Positions 1-9,513 of a DNA stretch of 64,000 bases are shown here, piece after piece; position 1 is the first letter of the stretch; the number at the start of each line of letters is the position of its first letter. The notes below the pieces were generated by a model. It had not been told where the DNA came from and did no database searches. It saw nothing but the letters and a program-made list of their open reading frames with translations. The stretch covers positions 2,320,624-2,384,623 of the forward strand of contig CM067349.1 in NCBI GenBank assembly GCA_034190875.2, read 5' to 3'. The position numbers and the translations under genes were made by a program. Source of the DNA: Urechis unicinctus (Eukaryota > Annelida > Polychaeta > Xenopneusta > Urechidae).

Positions 1-160
1 CCCAGGGGAGGGGCAGCCATGAGACGCAGAGAAGATGGAGGCCCACGAGTCGCAGGGGTTAGGGACCACGAGTCGCAGGGGACTATGGGAAATCCACGCC
101 AGGTGTATCCATGGGGCTAGAGGAGAGGGCCGAAAGCCGTTTGAGTCGCAGGTGGGGTTT
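1..160 (+). repeat. Left terminal inverted repeat (cut by window edge)
   Basis: Positions 13-120 match the reverse complement of about 9205-9300 with interruptions. Shared blocks include GGAGGCCCAC-AGTCGCAGGG and a CCAGG-TATCCAT stretch. A GAGTCGCAGG core occurs three times (about 44-58, 66-81 and 143-157). The right repeat has a further outer copy beyond the part that aligns here, so the left repeat probably extends upstream of position 1. Confidence 0.7.
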
Positions 161-301
161 TCGTCGCGACTCGATTTTTTGTCATTGGTACCCCCTTTTG
201 AACTAGCAAAACATTACAGTAATGACACCCCACCACATACGCGCGAAACAGGATCAAGCCGACTATGGTGAAATCCACGCCAGGCCCTGCCACCCTATCC
301 A

Positions 302-3300
302 TGGACGAAAGTTCTGGCAGAGGAGCTGAACCTGCTAGGTGGCCTCAAAACCCAGCTTGCAATCAAAGTACTTCGCTTCAAGACCGACAAAGATGGTGTC
401 ACTGGAGTACACAGAGCCGGCCCCCAAATCCAGGAAATGCTGGGTAAGTGGGTTACCCTAGGTTCTGGGTGGATGTTTGAGGCGGTAGAAACCATCTTGA
501 TCGACATCGCCAAGTATCAACCACTCAAAGGCGGCTTCTACCTCCCTCTACCCCCACCACTGGCAAACAAAGGAGGCCATCATAAACGTCAATCACCGAG
601 ACCACCTACGCATACTATGGTCCATCATCTCAGCCCTCCACCCAGCTGCCCAGAATCCACATCGGCCCTCAAAATACAACATCCAGTGCCTCATAGATAA
701 GCTAAAAGGCTCAGGTGTGACGTACCCCACACCGTCTCCCACGACGAATAAATCGAAAAAGCTCTTGACCTAGGCCTAAACGTATTTGGTTGGGATGGGA
801 AAACCGTCATAGTCCACCGGATCAGCAAATACCCCGGCACCTGCATAAACCTCATGCTGATCGAGGATGAGTCTACCATAACACCCGGATTAAAAACCTA
901 GACCACCTACTCTACGACCAGACAAAATACGAGGGCCGCAAATTCTTCTGCGAACGCTGCCTCCACGGCTACACCACCTCGGCCTTCCTCCAGGTCCACA
1001 AGCCAGAGTTTGCAGGTGTCAGCCAAACAGCAGTGCGGGTAGACATACCAGAAGAGGGGAAAAACATCCTATCCTTCCCGAACTGGCAAAAGCAACTCCC
1101 GGCCCCCTACGTCATTTACGCAGACTTCGAGGCGCTTACAGTAAAGCTCCCAGGGCCAGCACTCAATCCAGAAAAGAGCAACACCCAGAAGACCCAAGAA
1201 CACCAGGGTTGCGGGTTTGGCTACATAGTGGTCCGATGCGATGGAAAGACCTCGCCCCCAGTAGTCTACAGAGGAAGAGACACTGTGGAGAAGTTCCTCA
1301 AGGCCTTACAGCAAGAGGAGAAAAAGATCAAAGCAGTTCTCTCCTTGCGGATGACCAGGGAGGACCAAAGAGTCCACAAGACCGCAACCCAATGCCACGT
1401 CTGCAGCTAACCACTCGGAACCGTCCGGGTCCGTGACCACTACCACATAACCGGCAAGTACAGAGAGGCAGCCCACAACGCCTGCAACCTAAAGCTTAGG
1501 TTGAGCCCCAAGAAAACCCCCATCCCCGTAGTTTTCCACAACCTCCGGGATTATGACTCTCATCTCCTGATGCAGGGCATAAGCAAGGTGGAGGGAGACA
1601 TCAACTGCACCCCCAACAACATGGCGAAAACATATCCCTATCCCTCAGCCAGCTCTGCTTCATCGATAGTGCACAGTTACTCGTGGCCTCCCTAGACAAG
1701 CTGGTCTCCGCCAACAACCCAGTCACTTCTCCGTGACCGCACAGCACGAACCAGACCAGGCAAAGCTAGGGCTACTCCTATGCAAGGGAGTCTTCCCCTA
1801 CGAGTACATGGACAGCTGGGACAAGTTCGACTCTCCCCTCCAGCCCATTGATGACTTCTACAGCAAACTGTCGGAGCAGGGTATATCAGCCACAGACTAC
1901 GCCCACGCGCAAAAGGTCTGGAACACGTTCAGCTGCAAGAACATGGGCGACTACCATGACCTCTACCTCCGGACCGACGTACTCCTCCTAGCCGATGTCT
2001 TTGAGACCTTCTGCAAGACCAACCTAAAGCAGTACGGCCTGGACCCAGCCCACTACTATACCAGCCCGGGCCTCTCTTGGGACGACCTACTAAAGAGCAC
2101 AGGGGCAAAGCTAGAACTCTTCACTGACTACTACAAGCACCTATTCATTGAGAAAAGTCTGAGGGAGGAATAAGCATGGTCTCCCGGCGCCACACCAAAG
2201 CAAACAACCCGTTCGTAGCAGACTTCAACCATGACAAACCCACAAGCTACATCCAGTACCTCGACGCAAACAATCTCTACGGCTGGGCGTTGAGCCAGGC
2301 CATACCAACCTCAAACATTAAGTGGGTGGACCGACCAGAGTAGCTCTCCAGAATAGTCCGCACCCACTCCGATTGCGCAGAGGCTGGATACATCCTTGAG
2401 GTCGACATAGAGTACTTCACGACGCCCACAACGACTACCCCCTAGCCCCCGAATGACTCCTTTGCGCAAAACGAGTGGCTCTCAGGCTACCAGCGAAACC
2501 TTCTTGAAGCTGAGGAACAAGGAGAAGTACGTACTTTACTACAGGAACCTCAAACTCTATCTGGCCCTGGGTAGGAGGCTGACCAAGATCCACCACGCCC
2601 TATCGTTCACCCAAAGCCCCTGGATGGAGCCCTACATCCTGAAGAACAGATCTCCGCAAACTAATGATCAACTCCGTCTTCGGCAAGACCTCAGAGAACC
2701 TCCGCAAGCGGGTTGACGTGAAGCAGGTCCGTACTGCAGACGGCAACAAAATAAGAATGCTCATTGCCAGCCCCTCCTTTGCCTGGCAGAAAATATTTGA
2801 CGACGACCTGGCCGCCATCCACATTCGCTGGTCCTCAACCGCCCAGTCGATGTGGGGATGTGTATCCTCGAACCTGTCCAAGCACCTCATGTATGACTTC
2901 TACTGCAACACCATGAAGCCACGATACGGCAGCGGGGTCAACCTACTCTACACCGACACGGACTCCGTCCTCCTGGAGATCCGTACACCAGACTCTATCT
3001 ACGCCGACATGTAAAAGGACAGTGACCTACTCGACACAGCCCACCCGCTCCACAGCAACGATAACAAGAAGGTTCTAGGAAAGATGAAGGACGAGTACGA
3101 CGGTGTACCCATCAGGGAGTATGAAGGCCTGCGCCCAAAGATGTACTCCATTCTGATGTCGACCCGGGAGGAAATCAAGAAAGCAAAGGGCGTAAAAACG
3201 AGCGTGGTCACGAAACACCTGCGCCACGCCCAATACCTTAAATCGCTGTTCGACCAGAAGTGGTTACACCATGGGATGAACATGCTCCGAAGTGACAGCT

Positions 3301-3360
3301 ACAAGATTTATGTTAATAAGGTGTCTCTATCCCACTTTGATACAAAGCGATGGATAGGTT
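302..3360 (+). pseudogene. polB: Protein-primed family B DNA polymerase (broken)
   Basis: This would be the replicative polymerase of the element, about 1000 residues long. Domains in order: an N-terminal region with a GSGW motif (about 470); a Cys/His finger-like FFCERC block (about 940); exonuclease motif I YADFEA (about 1118); a CHVC to RDHYHITGKYR region (1396-1470); Exo II HNLRDYDSHL (1539-1568); Exo III YHDLYLRTDVLLLADV (1950-2000); polymerase motif A YLDANNLYGW (2257-2286); motif B LMINSVFGK (2660-2690); motif C YTDTDS (2950-2967); and a C-terminal GLRPKMYS block (3127-3150). The catalytic aspartates are still visible. The frame is broken by shifts near 572, 764, 876, 1627, 1727, 2173 and 2440, and by stops at 1408, 2341 and 3012. 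About 15 residues seem to be missing just before motif B (near 2652). It is a clear member of the DNA_pol_B_2 (viral/organellar) class. Confidence 0.96.
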
Positions 3361-3905
3361 AGGGAGGTGTACACACCCTGGCTTACAGGCATAGCCACAC
3401 CCAAGCCTACCACCCGGCTTAGACTGCCGGCAGGCAGGATGTATCGTATTCAACCGTGGGTGTATCCACGCCTTCCACCTCTTATCGGCCACTGAGGGGT
3501 GATGGTGAACTTCCCGCATCACTGCAGGACACCTCTCCCTCACCCTCTACCCCCTCTGCAATCAGGAGGTCATCCACCTTCTCACATATGCCGGCTATAG
3601 TGAGACTGGGGGTGGCCTGGGGAGAGGGTACAGAGCGTAAAGGAGTGATCTTCCTAGCCTGAGGGGTTTGGGTGTGGGAGTGGCACCACAATCTTTGACC
3701 GGGGCAGACGGCGGACATGGGGCTTAGTTTTCCTAGCTCGAGAAGGTTTATCTAGCACGCCTTCCTCAGTTGTTGCAGTCTCAACATGAGTCGCCAACCG
3801 GGCCTTCCTGCGACCCGGTTCAGCGCCCTCAAGCCTCCTCTTCTCACTAATGCGATTGTGGTTAACCCTTTTGTATCTACAATCCATACATAATTTTATG
3901 TTATT
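3361..3905 (-). pseudogene. Unidentified basic reading segment
   Basis: I do not recognise a family here. Minus-strand open stretches at 3887-3654 and 3718-3482 lie in different frames and together suggest one broken gene. The first is rich in Arg and Lys, as expected of a small DNA-binding or core protein. The second carries a Pro/Ser-rich part and a segment containing LTIAGICEKVDDLL. The segment is convergent with the polymerase and lies downstream of the ATPase fragment on the same strand. It could instead be the corrupted C-terminal part of the ATPase, but I find no Walker B motif. Composition matches the rest of the element. Confidence 0.35.
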
Positions 3906-3907
3906 TT

Positions 3908-4141
3908 TTACAAAGGGTCAACCACGTACACCTCTGAATCGTTCCACACCCATAGCCGCGACTGATAGGCCTCGTTGAAACGTATGGAAGGGCACAGGAT
4001 TACAATATGCTCAAATGCACCGCAGAAGGGCCCTTTGTGGAGGTCGAGGATGAATGCGGTTTTCCCACATCCTGTCTGCCCACAAACAATTGCCGAACAG
4101 GGACCATCTGGTAACGTAAACTCAGTTTTTGGTTTCATCAA
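3908..4141 (-). pseudogene. A32/FtsK-like genome-packaging ATPase, N-terminal fragment
   Basis: In Polintons and related viruses this ATPase translocates DNA into the capsid. The 78-residue open frame begins with Met-Met-Lys and carries a canonical Walker A loop, GQTGCGKT (about residues 21-28), followed by a strand-like HIVILCPS segment, as in A32-type ATPases. The frame then stops after VYVVDPL, where the family normally continues through Walker B (hydrophobic strand ending in D-D or D-E) and sensor motifs. Full-length relatives are about 200-280 residues, so about two thirds are missing. The start faces the + strand gene at 4254 across about 110 bp. Confidence 0.85.
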
Positions 4142-4253
4142 AACCTGCCATCTTTAATGTTAAGCTGTGCATCCATGACTATATACATATAGATGTTCAA
4201 TGCGCCAGCCGCCTCGGGTTTTTGGGTAATCTGAATGGTGATCCCGAAAAGCG
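4142..4253. promoter_or_regulatory. Divergent intergenic region, possible bidirectional promoter
   Basis: This gap separates the starts of the ATPase (-) and the coiled-coil protein (+). It holds a TATA-like TATATACATATAG at 4181-4193 and is more AT-rich than both neighbours. A promoter role is inferred from position and composition only. Confidence 0.25.
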
Positions 4254-5083
4254 GTGTCACAAAAGGAAGCCAAAGCCCTCCAAGGCATTGACCAAGCAGC
4301 TGCTAAAGCCACAGAGAATTTAGAAATGATAGGTCCAGAAGCCATTTCCGGGACGGGGGGTGGCGCGGAAGAAACAAGCTTTATAGAGGACGTTCATAAT
4401 ACCATCCAAGACCTAGATACACAAACAGACAACGAACTTGCACTCAGAGAGCTTATAGGGCTTGACAAGGCTATGCAGACCCAGAGGGGTGAGCTGGTCA
4501 ACAACCTAGCTAAGAAAACGGAAATGGAAAAGGTATATAGACCGGCGGGAAGCTAAAATGGCAAGCCCAAAGGAGGAAGGGAGGGGATTTAGTCGAGCAT
4601 GGGGGTTCAAAGCAAATGAGTTTGCAGAGCTGCAGGACCTGCAGCGTGTCCTTGTTGAGGCTGCCTCTGTAAACCGTGAACATCTGCGAATCCAAATTAA
4701 CCACATCAGGGAAACGATCAACAGACTTCTTAACGAGGACACAACACTAGCTGAGCGTGTACGCACCCTCATCCGGGAGCAGGGCATAACAATCACCTCC
4801 ATCCTCACTGCGATTGGCATGGCAATTTCGACCCTGGTAGTTGCCCTGTCCGGCGGTGGAGGGAGCACTAGTTCAGCCCGACACCAACGCCGATGCCAGC
4901 TGATATGCCCGGGGTAAAGGAATTGATTAAAAAACAGCTGAACAGCTTAACGTCCTGAAGGGCCTGGCCGGTAAGGCAGCAGCAGCCCTTCCATGGCTGC
5001 TTAAGTCATCTGCAAAGGTGGCTGATTGGATGGCAGAACATGTATGGGCCTCAGCTGTGGCAGTGGGGGAGTTATCCTCCTGA
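4254..5083 (+). pseudogene. Coiled-coil protein with C-terminal membrane segments
   Basis: Three frames join into one product of about 270 residues: 4254-4556, 4558 to about 4950, and about 4950 to the stop at 5081-5083. The N-terminal part is Ala/Glu/Gln-rich and predicted helical. The middle has heptad-like spacing (ELQDLQRVLVEAASVNREHL), then a hydrophobic stretch around TSILTAIGMAISTLVVALSG and a glycine run. The C-terminal part reads KGLAGKAAAALPWLL followed by a second hydrophobic helix. I recognise this layout as a recurring unnamed gene of Polinton-like elements in marine invertebrates; no biochemical role is known to me. A virion-associated or membrane role is an inference. At least two frameshifts (near 4540 and 4950) break it. 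It converges with the next gene, with only 14 bp between the stops. Confidence 0.7.
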
Positions 5084-5097
5084 TACTCCACGACCTA

Positions 5098-6290
5098 CTA
5101 CGTAGCAAACCAAAGCACAGTTAAGCCTATAGCGCTTACGCCTACAATAAGAGCGGTTTTCTCATTCAGTGCCCCACGCAGACCAGTCTCACGCACGTCT
5201 CTATCTGGGACCACCGGAACCAAGTTGACATCAGAATTGCGGCCGATCTGCTGTTCCACAGTCGCGATAGTAATCAGATTGTTTTACCCAGCAACGTTTC
5301 CATTGGCAAGGCTCATATCCGACGGAGCCATGTAAAGACCCGTTTCAAACACATAATCAACCTTTGAGGAAGCATTCTGGAGGACGTTCTGATACCGTCG
5401 GATTGATGAGGGAATGTCCCCTGGGGAGTGGATGACTTCCTCAACGTTAGCCTGCAATTGTTTCTGAGCATCAAAGAACGTGCCAACACCTAGTATCTCT
5501 GAGCGGGTCTGTGCTTGTGCACCAAGAATGGCCCAGACATAGGTCCGAATGCTGTCGTTGATCCGTGAGATACCTGGGGATGTGAACCCCTCCGATTTTT
5601 CCAGGATGAAAGTACTCGAGGTGATGTTTGCCCATTCTCGGTGGTTGCTTTATGAAATCAATGTGCAGCTTGCCGCCCTGGAAAACAAACCCATTGGTTG
5701 ATTTCTCAAATGTTTGCCTGACGGATTTATAGGGGTCCATGTCTCCATAATGAGTGATGACCCATACCTCGTAAGTTTCAGGGTCGGTGAAGTAGATATG
5801 CCCTAGGCCCTGGTTGCCGCCCTGTATCCTCCAGTCGCTGTTTTTGTCAATCCCAAACTGGTGGCAGAGCTGGTGGTAGATTCTCTTGTCGAAGGTATTG
5901 TTGGTAGCCGACCATGTGGCGTCATCCAGCAGTTCTATTCTCATTTCGTCTAAAAATCTCCAGATGGCGTAGTAGACGTGGAACCTGTAAAGGTTACTTA
6001 GTGCTGGGGAGTCAGATTTGAGGTGGTCTAGGGCAGAAACTTCGCAGCCTCTTGTTGCGCACCATACAACAAAGTTGACCTAGTTCAGTATTGCATGTGG
6101 TTGCTTCTCCAGCCAACTACAAGGCTGTCGTCGCTTATGTCCGGTACTAATTTTTTATCAAACAGGTTGGAGAACTCGACACCAAACGCACCTGTATATT
6201 ATCCGATTTCACCTTGATGAGGAGGTGCGTCAGATCGTCGGCGGCAATATGGGGTGGGTATACCCGGCCGGGTTTGTACGTTTTGTTCGT
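5098..6290 (-). pseudogene. Unidentified ~400-residue protein with C-terminal hydrophobic tail
   Basis: The longest intact frame is 5944-5471, and the same frame continues upstream in-phase to about 6080 (CATRGCEVSALDHLKSDSPA, then a Tyr/Phe-rich helix). Recognisable pieces further upstream (LFDKKLVPDISDDSLVVGW) lie in a shifted frame. Downstream, a shift near 5630 leads into INDSIRTYVWAILGAQAQTR, a DAQKQL helix, KVDYVFETGLYMAPSD and finally a hydrophobic tail just before the stop at 5098-5100. An in-frame stop lies at 5284-5286. The gene is probably a structural or membrane component, given its neighbours and tail. I can assign no family. A divergent capsid-type protein is possible but not shown. 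Confidence 0.6.
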
Positions 6291-6295
6291 ATTGA

Positions 6296-7003
6296 ATGTT
6301 TATCCATAGTGTTATGTATCACACTCTGTCAAATTTTCAAAGTGGCGAGGCTGTGTCCCTGCAAAATGCTATTGACAATCGTGCAGGTGATCTTTGCGTA
6401 GGTCTTATGTCAATCACGTTTACTGTCGGTTGGTATAACATTGAATCAGATGTGCGCACTACAACGAGGCTTGCAGGACGACCAAGAGGGGAGGTCGCCA
6501 CTTTTCCCCATGGCCTCTATACCTTCAAAATTCTGCAGGATCTATTTACAGCTATGGGTCTTATTTTGGAAGTTAATACTCATAATGGGACTGCCTCCCT
6601 CTCAATTCCTGATGATTTGGCTTCACAATGTGACGACAGTGTGTTAAAAATGTTGAGTCTTGATGTGGGTCTGGGTGGTGGATGGATTCCTTCAGGTCGT
6701 CACCATTCCCCCCGGCCCGTGAACTTTAGCATTTAACCCATTTTTTGTCCACCTCAATCAAGTCAGTACCGCGGACAACATGCTTGATGGTGCGCCCACT
6801 ACGCTTGTTGAAGTTGTGGGCTGTGGGGGCAGCCGCTATGGTGATATTATAACCACAAACATCGCTAGTCCTGTGTCAAAACGTGTTACTGTCGGATGAA
6901 TGTGAATGAGTTAAAGGTTCAGATAAGAGATAATAAGGGACGTCTGTTGAAAAACAACGACCGTCCTATTGGTGTTGTTCTCGAATTTACAAGATGTCAA
7001 TAA
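6296..7003 (+). pseudogene. Fibre/adhesin-like virion surface protein 1
   Basis: The frame 6296-6736 starts with Met and has a beta-strand-like composition with many Asn, Thr and Gly, including FPHGLYTFKILQDLFTAMGL. The product continues out of frame from 6735 (FFVHLNQVSTADNMLDGAPT) and shifts again near 6896 into a conserved-looking end, VNELKVQIRDNKGRLLKNND, closing at 7001-7003. The layout of a strand-rich body, a HLNQV-type segment and a VQIRD-type C-terminus recurs in fibre-locus genes of Polinton-like elements. I infer a surface role from this and from the following fibre gene. Two or more frameshifts inactivate it. The start is opposed to the minus-strand gene by about 6 bp, implying a shared upstream region. 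Confidence 0.5.
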
Positions 7004-7635
7004 AAGCGAGTATTTATGGAACTCAACCTCTCCGAATATAAAACAAAGACTCACAAAAAATGGAAAAGGTTGCAGTATTATGTCTGGAGACCTTAAAATG
7101 GGAGATAATAAAATCGTTGAGCTGAGAGACCCAATATCGTCTAACGATGCGGCTAACAACAAGTTGATGTTTAACATAGACAACTGAACAGGGACCTGAG
7201 ACAGCACCTAGCTGAAAAGATTAAACCCCTCATTACTATTTGGGCAGAAGTAAGTGGCGCCCTTCGCTTAGGATATAAGTGGTCGTTTGGTGATGGGGGT
7301 CAGGACTCACTAGACTTAAGTTGTGGGATATACCATGTTATCCAATGGTAAGATCATTTGTATGGGGTTGTCGTCTGGTTTGGGCGCTGGTACTGGTGTG
7401 GGCGCTGGTACTGGTGTGATAGCAGTTTCCTGTTATAGATGGGACAACTCAATCGATATGAATAAGTAAGCCATTCAACCAACTGGCTGTTGTAATATCT
7501 TTAGCCCAGCCTTTACAGCTGGAGCAAGGCAACGTTATTAACTTTTATACATCCACTCCAAACAGAGGGGCCATTTGTATTGTAGTATCACTCCTAATTG
7601 AACTTGAATTAGAGACTTATGTGCCTATAGTATGA
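6969..7635 (+). pseudogene. Fibre-like protein 2
   Basis: The first frame (6969-7187) has the phage/virus tail-fibre signature MSGDLKMGDNKIVELRDP followed by NDAANN, the repeat used in trimeric fibre shafts. The second (about 7190-7350) contains WAEVSGALRLGYKWSFGDGG. The third holds a Gly/Thr repeat GAGTGVGAGTGV at about 7385-7420, and the last (7510-7635) ends with VINFYTSTPN and VVSLLIELEL, typical of a jelly-roll (C1q/TNF-like) fibre head. Three frameshifts and a stop near 7467 break it. The final TGA (7633-7635) overlaps the next gene's ATG (7632-7634) as ATGA. Likely function: host-surface attachment. Whether 6296-7003 and this unit were one gene is open; they overlap by about 35 bp. Confidence 0.6.
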
Positions 7636-8232
7636 AACAACAACTAACTGCACCGCCTGATGAGAATCCAGGCCACTCCTATCGGCTGAATGAGATCGGT
7701 CTCAAGAAGCAATACCTTGAGAAAGAAATTGAAAAATATGGTGCTATGTATAAAAATATTAGGTATGCAGTAAACTCAGTGGACGCTGTAGACACTGCCT
7801 TAGTTGCTGTGTGTATGTGTCTTGGCGCAAGTGGTGCGGGTCTGATGTCTACGGTGGCTAGCTGCCCCTATTGCTACAGTCTTAGGTGCTACGGGGCTGT
7901 GTGCGGGCTTGTTGCGATCGCAGGAGAGGTCATTAGCCGGCGGCTGTAGGCAAAGTTTAAGAAGCACGACCAGATTCAAGTTCTGGCACAGCGCAAACTA
8001 AACACGGTTAAAGATATCATTTCAGCAGCGCTTGTAGACGTTTTTATCTTATACGAAGTTTAAGCTCGTTTTGGCCGAGATCGAAAAATATACTCGAATG
8101 AAAAGCGACATTAAGGCTAAGACGTTGGCTAGGGCATCTCTACACCCCTCACTGCCTAGGTCGACCACTTTGGTGGCAAGAGGTGATTGTGCCGGTACCG
8201 TGGTAAGTGCAGCCGACCGACTGTCCATTTAA
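7632..8232 (+). pseudogene. Small helical membrane protein of the fibre cluster
   Basis: The start ATG overlaps the previous stop. The N-terminal ~55 residues are charged and helical (KKQYLEKEIEKYGAMYKNIR), followed by two hydrophobic segments (about 7780-7930) and then a Lys-rich helix (FKKHDQIQVLAQRKLNTVKD). After a shift near 8060 a further helical end follows (FKLVLAEIEKYTRMKSDIKA), closing at 8230-8232. A pair of compensating shifts around 7855-7910 garbles the second hydrophobic segment, and a stop at 7947-7949 ends the first frame. This helix-TM-TM-helix plan is recurrent next to fibre genes in these elements; a holin-like or virion membrane role would be speculation. Confidence 0.6.
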
Positions 8233-8269
8233 AGAGTGGTGTTTGCTGGGTAGAATGAGGTGGCGATAA

Positions 8270-9181
8270 AATCTTTCTGTATCAATCATACCGGAGTCAA
8301 GCAAAATACGGACCAGTGGGAGACCACGAGGAAGGGCTATGTTGGAGGAAGTGACTACTCCGCTATCAAAGGGCAAAACTACTTCAGCAGCTATAGCAAG
8401 AAGCTGACTGAAAAAAACTAGCAACGAGGGTATTCGCTTTAGCGCGGCCTGCCTCTGGGGTACGACTTTTGAGGTGGTTGCAATTGCGGTATTGGAGAAA
8501 GTGTACGACATCAAGATCTATGGAAAAAATATCTATATTCAGGGTGGCACAACGGCCTACTCTCCGGATGGCCTTTGTGTGCTCCCGATCCGGCGAGCAC
8601 AAGGGGTGACCAGGGGTACGATGGACGTCGTCTGTCGGGGGCATCCTGAGGAGGTTGTGCTGCTTGAGATAAAGTGTCCCTAAACTCGGAGTCCTGGGAG
8701 GATAACTCCGAATATGTATAAGCCTCAGGTTCTGCTGGGGCTGCATTACAGTCCGGTGGCGACCATGGGGGTGTTTGTTGACTGCATTTTCAAGTTGGGC
8801 TCTTTTGAAGACCTGGGGAGGGCTGAGGCGTATAACCAGGTGTATCACAAGGATCGGAAGAAGTATAAAGAGACGGTGGCTTAGGGGTGGGCGTCGATTG
8901 AGGGTCTCGAAGACGGTGACTGTGGCGCGAATGGGAGGTTTAATAGTTGCCTGGACATGGAACAGGAGCATCAAGGTTCTTGGCTGGGAAGACCGAGTGG
9001 GACCAAGGAGAGGCCGAAGGGGGTGTTCTACTGTTGGAAGGTCTTTACAATGAGATTGATAACCGCTCGTCCCAATCCCGACTTTATCGAGCAGAACAAC
9101 GCTAAGGTTGCCCAGTTTATAGAGGACCTCGACCCCGTGAAAATGGAACTTACACGGGGTCTAGGTTGGACGGTCAAATGA
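8270..9181 (+). pseudogene. YqaJ/lambda-exonuclease-like nuclease
   Basis: This is a PD-(D/E)XK-fold nuclease of the kind that resects DNA ends for recombination. One frame runs from 8270 to the stop at 9179-9181, interrupted by in-frame stops at 8405, 8681 and 8882. Visible motifs: LWGTTFEVVAIAVLE (the conserved helix with Glu), YSPDGL (catalytic Asp), VVLLEIKCP (E-x-K), and YKPQVLLGLHY (the motif with Gln). The C-terminal block GVFYCWKVFTMRL follows. About 300 residues, close to a full-length relative. The absence of frameshifts makes it the best-preserved long gene of the element. Such nucleases are common in large DNA viruses and phages and occur in Polinton relatives. Confidence 0.87.
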
Positions 9182-9189
9182 TGTTTACG

Positions 9190-9349
9190 CTTTAAGACCT
9201 CTATGGATAGACCCTGGAGGCTAGTAGTATAGGGACTTGCGGTTTCCCCCTGCGACTTGTGGGCCTCCCTCTCCCCTACCCCCCGCGAATCATGGCCACC
9301 CTCTCCCTCTCCCCCGCGACTCAAGGCTTGCAAGAGGCTCCCCGCCACT
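9190..9349 (-). repeat. Right terminal inverted repeat
   Basis: Read on the minus strand this carries three GAGTCGC(A/G)GGGG-like motifs: about 9311-9325, 9279-9295 (degenerate) and 9246-9263. It is followed by sequence matching the left repeat up to CCAGGGTCTATCCAT (about 9200-9215). The sequence is strongly purine/pyrimidine-skewed. The outer boundary at 9349 is inferred; no target-site duplication can be checked because the left boundary is outside the window. Confidence 0.65.
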
Positions 9350-9513
9350 CAGTCTGCCATCCGGAGACTCCAGATCTTGGCAGTTCTTGAGACCATAGGA
9401 CCCGAAAAGAATAGTCGAAGTGGGTAAATGATGCTCTGAAGTGGGAGATTCCTTATCGTCGGTGGGTGGGGTCTCCATTTTGAGGAGTGTTCTGGAACCG
9501 CTATTACCTATAC
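9350..9513. other. Flank of the element, no gene seen
   Basis: Moderate G+C, no convincing coding sequence. It may contain the outermost part of the terminal repeat, since the exact end is uncertain. Confidence 0.4.

Larger units (their letters stand above)
1..9349. mobile_element. Decayed Maverick/Polinton/adintovirus-like element
   Basis: Seen: a family B polymerase, a Walker A ATPase fragment, fibre-like and membrane proteins and a YqaJ-type nuclease lie between inverted terminal sequences, in DNA clearly richer in G+C than everything to the right. Known: Polintons and adintoviruses encode protein-primed PolB and an A32/FtsK-like packaging ATPase, have long terminal inverted repeats and are usually about 15-20 kb. 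Inferred: this is an integrated, inactivated copy. The window starts inside the left repeat. The right terminus is placed at 9349 because the outer end then reads AGTGGCGGGG inward, and Polintons usually start with AG. No integrase (rve), adenain-like protease or recognisable major capsid gene was found, so the copy is internally deleted or belongs to a variant lineage. Every long gene has stops or frameshifts. Confidence 0.85.

Noticed and set aside
2600-3283. Minus-strand frames across the polymerase
   Set aside because: Antisense to palm-domain motifs B and C; not independent genes.
4506-4868. Minus-strand frames of 120 and 64 codons
   Set aside because: Antisense shadows of the coiled-coil gene.
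8149-8974. Long minus-strand frames across the nuclease region, including a 196-codon frame
   Set aside because: They are antisense to the YqaJ-like gene, whose motifs are on the + strand; no motif in the antisense frames.
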